A DNA stretch of 34,609 bases. It comes from Candidatus Nanopelagicales bacterium. Lineage in GTDB: Bacteria; Actinomycetota; Actinomycetes; S36-B12; CAIYMF01. Numbering within the stretch: position 1 is the stretch's first letter; each line of letters opens with the position of its first letter. Shown here piece after piece: positions 25,915-31,923 of the stretch. The position numbers and the translations under genes were made by a program. Location: assembly GCA_025456065.1 (NCBI GenBank), contig JALOLH010000023.1, positions 1-34,609 of the forward strand. Reading direction: 5' to 3'. The notes beneath the pieces were generated by a model. The model worked only from the letters and a program-made list of their open reading frames with translations. It made no database searches and was not told where the DNA came from.

Positions 25915-27312
25915 TCAGGCCGGACGGATGTTGAGGTTGATCCGGAACAGGTTGTCCGGGTCGAGGCGTCGCTTCACCCCGACCAGGCGGTCGTGGACCG
26001 CCCGCCCGAACATCACCGAGGGGTCGAGCAGCCGGTGCCCGTCGACCTCCTGCCCCATGAAGTTGACGTACTGCCCACCCGTGGCGAACGGCTCCATGTC
26101 GCGCGCCATGCCCCGCACGAACGCCACTCGGGCTTCGTCCTGCGCGGGATCGGACCAGAAGCCGTAGGTGTTCAGCCAGAACCGCGCCCCGCGGTTCGGG
26201 AACGGGCTCGTCGTGGACCCCAGACGGCTGAACGCGCCGCCCATGAGGTGCACGTCGAAGGCGGTGCCGACCCAGGTCTGCTCCTCGCCGCGACGGACCA
26301 GCACGTCGATCACCGCGTCGTCCAGCCGGTCGAAGGAGGTGTTGCGCCAGTAGGCGCGGACCCCCTTGGGGAAGGCAGCGTCGAACACCGACTGCCACTG
26401 CACCCAGGGCACCAGGCCGGTCTCCTCGTCGTCCGGCGGGCAGGCGGTGCGCAGCTGGTCGACTAGGCGCTCGCCGGCGGCCGTGTCGGGCGAGGCCCAG
26501 GCGGCCCCGACGAGCAGGAGGGGCTCGTCGCCGGCGTCGAGCAGCGGTGGGGGCGTCAGGGTCGTGGTGATGACCGTGAGCTCGTCGGGCAGGTCGCGGG
26601 TCCACCGCTCGACGGCCCGCCAGGCCGCGCGCCAGCGCGCCGGCGTGTAGACGAGGTTGGCGCCCAGGACGTCGGGGCCGAGCGGGTGGGCCCGGAAGGT
26701 GAACTCCGTCACCACGCCGAAGTTGCCGCCGCCGCCGCGCAGCGCCCACAGCAGCTCGGGGTCGGTGTCGTCGTCCGCCGTGACCTCGCGCCCGTCGGCC
26801 GTGACCAGGCAGGCGGCCAGCAGGTTGTCGGCGGTCAGGCCGTGCTTGCGCGTCAGCCAGCCCACCCCACCGCCGAGCGTCAGCCCGGCGATCCCCGTGG
26901 CGGAGACGACGCCGATCGGCACCGCCAGCCCGTGGGCGGTCGTGGCGGCGTCGACGTCGGCGAGGGTCGCGCCCGCCTGGACCCGCACCGTGCGGGCCCC
27001 GGGGTCGACCTCGACGGCGCGCAGGTCGCCCAGGTCCAGGACGATCCCGCCGTCCACGGTCCCCTTGCCGGCCACGTTGTGCCCACCGCCGCGCACGGCC
27101 AGCGGCAGGCCGGTCCGGCGCGCCAGCGCGATGGTGGGGGCGACGTCGGCGGCGTCGGCAGCCCGCACGATCAGGGCCGGCGTGGCGTCGATCATCCCGT
27201 TCCAGACCGCTCCGGTTGCCTCGTACGCCGGATCGCCGGGCAGCAGGGCGACACCGCGGACGGCGCCCCGGAGCTCGGCCAGCATGGACTCGGACAACTC
27301 CGGGTGTGGCAT
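25915..27312 (-). CDS. FAD-linked oxidoreductase, berberine-bridge-enzyme type
   Basis: A 465-residue flavoprotein of the VAO/BBE superfamily that oxidises sugars, alcohols or secondary metabolites. Seen: the PCMH FAD-binding domain (about 43-210) with LAVRGGGHNVAGKGTVDGGIVLDL, whose His78 is the usual 8-alpha covalent FAD attachment, and IAGLTLGGGVGWLTRKHGLTADN; a substrate domain; and the C-terminal BBE motif YVNFMGQEVDGHRL with RLDPDNLFRINLNI. The second covalent Cys of bicovalent members is absent (GVVSATG), so single attachment is expected. No Tat or Sec signal is visible. ATG 27312 is supported by AGGAG eight bases upstream. It is a single gene with no pathway partners nearby, so the substrate is unknown. 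Confidence 0.92.
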   Translation of the reverse strand: MPHPELSESMLAELRGAVRGVALLPGDPAYEATGAVWNGMIDATPALIVRAADAADVAPTIALARRTGLPLAVRGGGHNVAGKGTVDGGIVLDLGDLRAVEVDPGARTVRVQAGATLADVDAATTAHGLAVPIGVVSATGIAGLTLGGGVGWLTRKHGLTADNLLAACLVTADGREVTADDDTDPELLWALRGGGGNFGVVTEFTFRAHPLGPDVLGANLVYTPARWRAAWRAVERWTRDLPDELTVITTTLTPPPLLDAGDEPLLLVGAAWASPDTAAGERLVDQLRTACPPDDEETGLVPWVQWQSVFDAAFPKGVRAYWRNTSFDRLDDAVIDVLVRRGEEQTWVGTAFDVHLMGGAFSRLGSTTSPFPNRGARFWLNTYGFWSDPAQDEARVAFVRGMARDMEPFATGGQYVNFMGQEVDGHRLLDPSVMFGRAVHDRLVGVKRRLDPDNLFRINLNIRPA

Positions 27313-27460
27313 GGCAGCTCCTGATCGAGGGTTGCGCCCGCCCTCGACAGGGTTCGGCGTGGGCGCGCCGGCCGTCAAGGGGCGCCCCGGCGGTGCGCAG
27401 GCCCCGTGCCCGGCTCAGGTGCCGCCGCCGCTGCTGGGGCCGCCCCACCCGGGGAGTCGG

Positions 27461-27561
27461 CGGCGCGCGGGGGGCCGCGGTGCGGGTGGCGACGGCGGCG
27501 CGCGGGGGGCCGCGGTGCGGGTGGCGACGGCGGCGCGCGGGGGGCCGCGGTGCGGGTGGCG
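27461..27561. repeat. 35-bp tandem repeat, three copies, last one fused to tRNA-Leu
   Basis: Identical 35-base units at 27461-27495 and 27496-27530 are followed by 31 identical bases at 27531-27561. Each unit contains TGCGGGTGGCG; in the third copy this stretch is the 3' end of tRNA-Leu (27551-27561). The repeats lie downstream of the tRNA in its direction of transcription. Nothing else is visible in the 238-base gap 27313-27550. Confidence 0.9.
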
Positions 27562-27632
27562 GGACTCGAACCCGCACGTCCGTGGACACAGGAACCTAAA
27601 TCCTGCGCGTCTGCCAGTTCCGCCACACCCGC
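27551..27632 (-). tRNA. tRNA-Leu (anticodon UAG)
   Basis: Read on the minus strand it folds as a class II tRNA of 82 bases: acceptor GCGGGTG pairing CACCCGC plus discriminator A; D arm with TGGCAGACGC; anticodon stem CAGGA/TCCTG around loop TTTAGGT, giving UAG for the leucine codon CUA; a long variable arm (TGTCCACGGACGT region); and T arm GCGGG-TTCGAGT-CCCGC. The genomic bases after the discriminator are CCG, so CCA is not encoded. CUA is rare in such GC-rich genomes. Confidence 0.96.
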
Positions 27633-27695
27633 CGGCGGCTCATCCTGCCAGCCGGACGGCCCGTGGGGTGCCAGGGCATCCGGACGGACCGGTGG

Positions 27696-27701
27696 TTGGA
27701 T
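27696..27701 (+). promoter_or_regulatory. Candidate -10 box (TTGGAT), leaderless spacing
   Basis: TTGGAT ends six bases before ATG 27708 of the Rrf2 gene; no ribosome site is present. It differs from TANNNT at the second base. Confidence 0.35.
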
Positions 27702-27707
27702 GACGCC

Positions 27708-28166
27708 ATGCAGGTCTCCGCCCGGGTCGACTACGGCATCCGTGCCCTCGTCGAGCTCGCCAGCCGCGACGACGGCCACCTGGTCACCGCGGAGGAGCTG
27801 GCGGGGCTGCAGGACCTCCCGGTGAAGTTCCTCGAGGGGATCCTCACCCACCTGCGCCGAGCCGGGCTGATCGTGAGCAAGCGGGGCGCGGACGGTGGCT
27901 ACCGGCTGGGGCGTCCGGCCGCGGCCATCACGGTCGCCGACGTCTTCCGGGCGATCGACGGGCCCATCGCCGCCGTCCGGGGCCAGGCGCCCGAGGACCT
28001 CGAGTACCCGGGCGCGGCGGAGCACCTGCGTGACGTCTGGGTGGCCACCCGAGCAGCCCTGCGGATGGTCCTCGAGCACGTGACGCTCGCTGACGTCGTC
28101 TCGGGGACGCTGCCCGAGCAGGTCGGGGCCATGCTCGCCCAGCCCGGCGCGTGGGAGCGTCGCTGA
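27708..28166 (+). CDS. Rrf2-family transcription regulator without cysteines
   Basis: A 152-residue winged-helix regulator. The family HTH is clear: MQVSARVDYGIRALVELA at the start, ITAEELA-like TAEELAGLQDLPVKFLEGILTHLRRAGLI as recognition helix region, and KRGADGGYRLGRPAAAITVADVFRAIDGP as the wing. Iron-sulfur members (IscR, NsrR, RsrR) carry three Cys or related ligands in the C-terminal half; this protein has no Cys at all, so it cannot use that chemistry and is more like CymR-type members that sense through a partner or a small molecule. It is transcribed toward the peroxiredoxin gene. The start is supported by a -10 box six bases upstream. Confidence 0.92.
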   Translation: MQVSARVDYGIRALVELASRDDGHLVTAEELAGLQDLPVKFLEGILTHLRRAGLIVSKRGADGGYRLGRPAAAITVADVFRAIDGPIAAVRGQAPEDLEYPGAAEHLRDVWVATRAALRMVLEHVTLADVVSGTLPEQVGAMLAQPGAWERR

Positions 28167-28208
28167 CCCACCCGGCACGGCCGCTGCGCGCGGCGAGCTC
28201 GGCCTCGC

Positions 28209-28676
28209 TCAGATGCCCAGCTCGGTGCGCAGCTTGGCCACGTGCCCCTTGGCCCGCACGTTGTACAGCGCCCGCTCGATGCGGCCCTCGCCGTCGATGA
28301 CGAAGGTGCTGCGGATCACGCCGGTGACGACCTTGCCGTACATCGACTTCTCCCCGAAGGCGCCGTAGGCGGTCAGCACGGCCCTGTCCTCGTCGCTCAC
28401 CAGCGGGAACGTCAGCCCGTCCCTGGCCCGGAACGCGGCCAGCGTGGCAGGGGGGTCCGGCGAGATGCCGATGACGGTGAGGCCGGCACCGGCCAGGGCG
28501 TCCAGCGAGTCCCGGAAGTCGCACGCCTGGGTCGTGCATCCCGGCGTCATCGCGGCCGGGTAGGCGTAGAGGACGACGCGCTGCCCGCGCAGGTCGGCCA
28601 GGCGCACGCGACCCCCGGTGTCGTCGGGCAGGTCGAAGTCGGGGGCCGGGTCACCGGGCTGCAGTCGGACGCTCAT
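28209..28676 (-). CDS. bcp: Bcp/PrxQ-type thioredoxin-dependent peroxiredoxin
   Basis: Reduces hydroperoxides using thioredoxin. The 155-residue protein has PGDPAPDFDLPDDTGG at the start, the active site YPAAMTPGCTTQACDFRD with peroxidatic Cys47 and resolving Cys52 five residues later (PrxQ pattern), Thr44 in the PxxxTxxC motif and the catalytic Arg in GVIRSTFVID. The start ATG 28676 has GAGGAG upstream. It converges on the Rrf2 gene with 42 bases between them; co-regulation is possible but nothing in the sequence shows it. Confidence 0.95.
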   Translation of the reverse strand: MSVRLQPGDPAPDFDLPDDTGGRVRLADLRGQRVVLYAYPAAMTPGCTTQACDFRDSLDALAGAGLTVIGISPDPPATLAAFRARDGLTFPLVSDEDRAVLTAYGAFGEKSMYGKVVTGVIRSTFVIDGEGRIERALYNVRAKGHVAKLRTELGI

Positions 28677-28754
28677 GCGCGGGGCTCCTCGTCGATCAAC
28701 GCGGGGTCGTGCGGGGAGCGTAGCCCGGCGCTGCTTGGGCCGCCCGCGCCCGCG

Positions 28755-28760
28755 TATGGT
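28755..28760 (+). promoter_or_regulatory. Candidate -10 box (TATGGT)
   Basis: TATGGT matches TANNNT, 53 bases before the DUF3618 ATG, giving a leader of about 46 bases that carries GAGGAGGGG as ribosome site. Confidence 0.45.
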
Positions 28761-28813
28761 GGGCCGCGGTCAGCGCAGGTCGCGGCGACAGTGCGAGCGA
28801 GGAGGGGTGGGCC

Positions 28814-29218
28814 ATGGCCGATCAGGGGACGTCGACGGGGAGCAGCGCCGCCGGCGGCACGTCGGCGAAGAAGGCTCCCACGCGGCCTCCGGCCGAGATC
28901 GAGGCCGAGATCGTCGCCACGCGCGAGCGGCTCGTCGGCACCATCGCCGAGCTCGAGGACTACGTGCACCCGAAGAACGTCGCCGACCGCGGCAAGCGCA
29001 AGCTCCAGGCGGTCTACACCGATGACGGGAACAACGTGCGCTGGGACCGGGTCGCGATGACGGCAGGAGCGGTCGTCGGGGGCCTGATCGCCCTGCGCTT
29101 CACCACCAAGACCCTCCGCTGGGCGCTGGGCGCGGACCGTCGCCGGGACGCCGAGATCGTCTACCTGCCGGTCGCCCGGTCGCAGGTCGGCTCGCTCACG
29201 GCCGGCATCGGCGCCTGA
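28814..29218 (+). CDS. DUF3618 single-span membrane protein
   Basis: A 134-residue actinobacterial protein. Residues 1-25 are a Ser/Gly/Lys-rich disordered tail. RPPAEIEAEIVATRERLVGTIAELEDYVHPKNVADRG (about 24-60) is the DUF3618 helix, probably a coiled coil. VAMTAGAVVGGLIALRF (about 79-95) is one membrane helix, and a short charged tail follows. The family's role is not established; members often lie near membrane-stress or envelope genes. The gene is alone between divergent and convergent neighbours. Confidence 0.88.
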   Translation: MADQGTSTGSSAAGGTSAKKAPTRPPAEIEAEIVATRERLVGTIAELEDYVHPKNVADRGKRKLQAVYTDDGNNVRWDRVAMTAGAVVGGLIALRFTTKTLRWALGADRRRDAEIVYLPVARSQVGSLTAGIGA

Positions 29219-29230
29219 GGCGCCCGCCGG

Positions 29231-29713
29231 TCAGCCCTCCAGCGACCCCTGGTCGGTCACGAGCCGGGCGATGCGGCGGCCCAGCACCAACGTCGGGCTG
29301 ATCGCGCCCACCGCCAGCGCGATGATCGTCAGCGTCGCCTTCGTCGCGTCGACCGCCACCTGGTCGACGCTCGTGGCGGTGTCCGCCCCCACCCCGGCGG
29401 CGAGGTCGAGCAGGCCGATGAGCGAGTCGAACATCGCGGTGCCCGGGACCAGGGGGATCACGGGCGCGAAGGCGTAGATCGGCGTGGCCTCACCGGTGCG
29501 AGGGGCGACGACCGCGGCGGTGACGCCCACGAACAGGGCCGCGACCAGGCTCGCGGCAGGCAGGGCCATCCCCTGCTCCAGGCCCACCGCGCGCAGCAGG
29601 TGCGCGGCCACGGCCAGCGCCATGATCCCGGGCAGGGTCCGGCGCGGCACCGAGAAGACCATGGCGAAGCCGAGCACCGCCACCGCCGCCCACAGCGACA
29701 TCCACGGGTTCAT
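29231..29713 (-). CDS. ThrE-type exporter subunit, YjjB-like
   Basis: The smaller half of a split threonine/serine exporter. It has 160 residues, close to E. coli YjjB (157), with about five hydrophobic helices and the conserved AFAPVIPLVPGTAMFDSLIGL. Its ATG overlaps the stop of the YjjP-like gene by four bases (ATGA), so both are made together. In E. coli YjjP-YjjB acts on succinate export, while single-chain ThrE exports threonine and serine, so the substrate is not certain. Confidence 0.88.
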   Translation of the reverse strand: MNPWMSLWAAVAVLGFAMVFSVPRRTLPGIMALAVAAHLLRAVGLEQGMALPAASLVAALFVGVTAAVVAPRTGEATPIYAFAPVIPLVPGTAMFDSLIGLLDLAAGVGADTATSVDQVAVDATKATLTIIALAVGAISPTLVLGRRIARLVTDQGSLEG

Positions 29714-30474
29714 GCGAGCACCCGCACGACGGAGAGCGCCGCGGCCAGCCCGATGGCCGCGCACCCGATGATCACCGCGCTCATCGCCAGCTTCACCAGC
29801 CCGTTGAGGTAGTGCGCGGTGAGCAGGTCCGCGGTGCCGTTCAGCATCGGCACGCCGGGGACGAGGAACAGGGTCGACGCGGCCATCGCGGGGGAGGAGG
29901 CGACGGACCCGCCGCCGAGGGTGAGCCCGCCGGCCACGATGAGCGCGGCGACGAATGCCGCCGAGGTGACCGCGACGAACGGCAGCTGGTGGCGGGAGAC
30001 CAGCACGTGGCGGACGGTGGCCCCGAGCGCGCCGCCGAGGAACGCCAGGGCCGCGCCGCCCGCACTCGCGCCGAACAGCGCGGCGAAGGCGGCGCCCGAT
30101 CCCCCGAGGGCGAGCATCACCATCCAGACCGGATAGACCCGGGCGGCGTGCCGGATGAGGGTGAGCCGGGCGCGCACCTGGCCCGCGGTGAGGCCATGCG
30201 CCTCAGTGTCCTCGACGAGGCGCTTGATCGCGGTCAGGGTCGCGAAGTTGATGCCGAGGTGGCCGGCGTGCCGCCCGGCGCTCAGCCGCTCGGGGCCGGC
30301 CATGACGGTGATCGCGACGTTGACCGAGGAGATCGCCGCGTGGCACTCCTCGGCGCCCATGGCGCGGGCCACGCGCTCCATCTGGTCCAGGGTGCGCGAG
30401 GTGTGCCCGCCGGACAGCTGGACCAGCTCGCCGACCTCCAGCGAGAGGTCCAGGGCGTCGGCGAGATCGGTCAT
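29710..30474 (-). CDS. ThrE-type exporter subunit, YjjP-like
   Basis: The larger half, 254 residues (E. coli YjjP is 256). The soluble N-terminal domain (about 1-105) holds the family's GELVQLSGGHTSRTLDQMERVARAMG segment, where ThrE proteins have a conserved hydrolase-like stretch, and GHLGINFATLTAIKRLVED. About five helices follow, with FLVPGVPMLNGTADLL near the end, matching the VPG motif of the partner. ATG 30474 is chosen for the family start; TACGTT eight bases upstream suggests a nearly leaderless transcript. It diverges from the GroES-like gene with only 32 bases between the start codons. Confidence 0.9.
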   Translation of the reverse strand: MTDLADALDLSLEVGELVQLSGGHTSRTLDQMERVARAMGAEECHAAISSVNVAITVMAGPERLSAGRHAGHLGINFATLTAIKRLVEDTEAHGLTAGQVRARLTLIRHAARVYPVWMVMLALGGSGAAFAALFGASAGGAALAFLGGALGATVRHVLVSRHQLPFVAVTSAAFVAALIVAGGLTLGGGSVASSPAMAASTLFLVPGVPMLNGTADLLTAHYLNGLVKLAMSAVIIGCAAIGLAAALSVVRVLA

Positions 30475-30482
30475 GGCGGCCC

Positions 30483-30500
30483 AACGTACTCGGCTACCCT
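30483..30500. promoter_or_regulatory. Back-to-back divergent -10 boxes
   Basis: TACGTT on the minus strand (30488-30483) and TACCCT on the plus strand (30495-30500) are only six bases apart. The first lies eight bases before ATG 30474, the second six bases before GTG 30507. Each -35 region must fall inside or next to the other gene's coding start. Confidence 0.5.
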
Positions 30501-30506
30501 CGTCGG

Positions 30507-30890
30507 GTGCCCGAGACCCCACCGGCCGCCGGCCTGCCCGTGGGCGGCGGCCCCGATCTGACCCCGACCGCCGACGGCTCGGTCCCGATCAAGCTGCTGC
30601 ACGACCGGCTGCTGGTGCGCGTGGATGCCCCGGACGGCGAGCGCCGCTCCGGCGGCGGGATCCTGATCCCCGCCACGGCCGCGGTCGGCAAGCGCCTCGT
30701 GTGGGCCAGGTCGGTGGCGATCGGTCCGCTGGTCCGCGCCGTGGAGGTGGGCGACCTGGTGCTGTTCGAGCCCGAGGAGCGCTCGGAGGTGGAGCTGCGC
30801 GGCGTGCCCTACATCCTGCTGCGCGAGCGCGACATCCACGCGGTCGCCGCTGCCCGGGTCGCCGAAGGGGCGACGGGCCTGTACCTGTAG
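30507..30890 (+). CDS. GroES-family (Cpn10-like) protein
   Basis: A 127-residue divergent co-chaperonin-like protein. Residues 1-25 are a Pro/Gly-rich tail. The Cpn10 beta-barrel runs about 27-115: IKLLHDRLLVRVDAPDGERRSGGGILIPATA corresponds to the GroES opening and mobile loop, VGDLVLFEPEERSEVELRGVPYILLRERDIHAV to the closing half. The true groES is expected beside groL elsewhere, and no groEL is here, so this is a paralogue of the type seen in actinobacteria; whether it binds a chaperonin is unknown. The loop hydrophobic triplet (GIL) is kept. GTG 30507 has a -10 box six bases upstream and no ribosome site. Confidence 0.88.
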   Translation: MPETPPAAGLPVGGGPDLTPTADGSVPIKLLHDRLLVRVDAPDGERRSGGGILIPATAAVGKRLVWARSVAIGPLVRAVEVGDLVLFEPEERSEVELRGVPYILLRERDIHAVAAARVAEGATGLYL

Positions 30891-30967
30891 GGCGTCGGCC
30901 CCCGGCCTCCGCCGCGGTGCCCCCGCGCCCACCGCGGTGCGCCCCTTGGCGGCCCACCCTCCGCCCG

Positions 30968-31906
30968 TCACCGCGCACCGGGCACCGGCAGCGCCGGTTC
31001 CGGGGCCCGGACCGGCCGGGTGGCCCAGAAGGCGCCGAGGATCACCAGGGGGAAGCCGACCGCCATCCCCCAGGTGAGCGGCTCCCCGAGCACGAGGATG
31101 CCCAGCGCGATGGCGACGGCCGGGTTGATGAAGGTGATGACGGTGGCGCGCACTGGCCCGACCCGGGCGATGAGGGCGAAGAACAGCACGAAGGCCAGCG
31201 CCGTGCAGACCAGGCCCAGCACGAGCACGGCCGCGACCACGTCGGCCGACGGCAGGCCGGCTCGCACGGCGCCGACGCTCGCGGGCAGGTAGAGCCCGGC
31301 GACGGCAGCCACCGAGATGGCGATCACCCCGAGTGCGGGCACGTCGGCCAGGCGGCGGTTCGCGATCGCCGGGGCCACGGCGTACCCGATGGCCACGAGC
31401 AGCAGCTCGAGCACGGGCACCGGCTCCACGTGCCCGGCCAGCGAGTCGAGGCCGACCAGGCACGCCACGCCGACCAGGCCGACCGCCAGCCCGCGCAGCC
31501 GTGACGCGGCGAACGCCGTCGGGTCGCCCTGCAGGCGGGCGATCACGACGCCGACCAGCGGCACGGTGGCGATCATCAGGCCGGCGAACCCGCTGGACAC
31601 CCGGGTCTCGGCCTGCCCCAGCAGCAGCCAGGGCCCGGCCATCTCGATGAGGGCGAACGCCAGCACCCACCACCAGCGGGCCAGGGCTGGCCGCAGGGCG
31701 CCCTGCCACGCCGCCACGGGGACGAGGACGAGCGCCGCGAGCAGGGTGCGCAGACCCGCGAGCTCGGCCGGGCTCAGCTCGGCGACGGCGACCTTGATGA
31801 GCAGGTACGGGATGCCCCAGATCAGCGACATGGCCCCGAACAGCAGCCACGCCTGCCGGGACATGTGCGCGTGGACGTTCGGGGTCGTCGGGGCGGTCGC
31901 GGGCAC
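30968..31906 (-). CDS. EamA-family DMT transporter
   Basis: A 312-residue drug/metabolite transporter with ten hydrophobic helices in two EamA halves (about 18-150 and 165-300). Typical features are WGIPYLLIKVAV at the first helix, TRVSSGFAGLMIATVPLVGVVIA, and the second-half AFVLFFALIARVGPVRATVITFINPAVAIALGILVLGEPLTWGM with the LGEP motif. These usually export amino acids, metabolites or drugs; the substrate is not predictable. GTG 31906 is chosen from the TAGGCT box exactly six bases upstream; ATG 31864 (MSRQAWLLFG) is the alternative without the 14-residue tail. The IS1182 element begins 18 bases upstream, so its promoter is partly of IS origin. Confidence 0.92.
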   Translation of the reverse strand: MPATAPTTPNVHAHMSRQAWLLFGAMSLIWGIPYLLIKVAVAELSPAELAGLRTLLAALVLVPVAAWQGALRPALARWWWVLAFALIEMAGPWLLLGQAETRVSSGFAGLMIATVPLVGVVIARLQGDPTAFAASRLRGLAVGLVGVACLVGLDSLAGHVEPVPVLELLLVAIGYAVAPAIANRRLADVPALGVIAISVAAVAGLYLPASVGAVRAGLPSADVVAAVLVLGLVCTALAFVLFFALIARVGPVRATVITFINPAVAIALGILVLGEPLTWGMAVGFPLVILGAFWATRPVRAPEPALPVPGAR

Positions 31907-31912
31907 CGGGGG

Positions 31913-31918
31913 AGCCTA
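31913..31918 (-). promoter_or_regulatory. Candidate -10 box (TAGGCT) for the EamA gene
   Basis: On the minus strand TAGGCT is followed by six bases and GTG 31906. If the IS1182 end is at 31924, the -35 position (near 31937-31943, ATGACC) lies inside the IS. Confidence 0.5.
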
Positions 31919-31923
31919 GGCGG

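Noticed and set aside
27461-27561. 35-bp repeats as a possible CRISPR array
   Set aside because: The units are directly adjacent with no spacers, and no cas gene is nearby.
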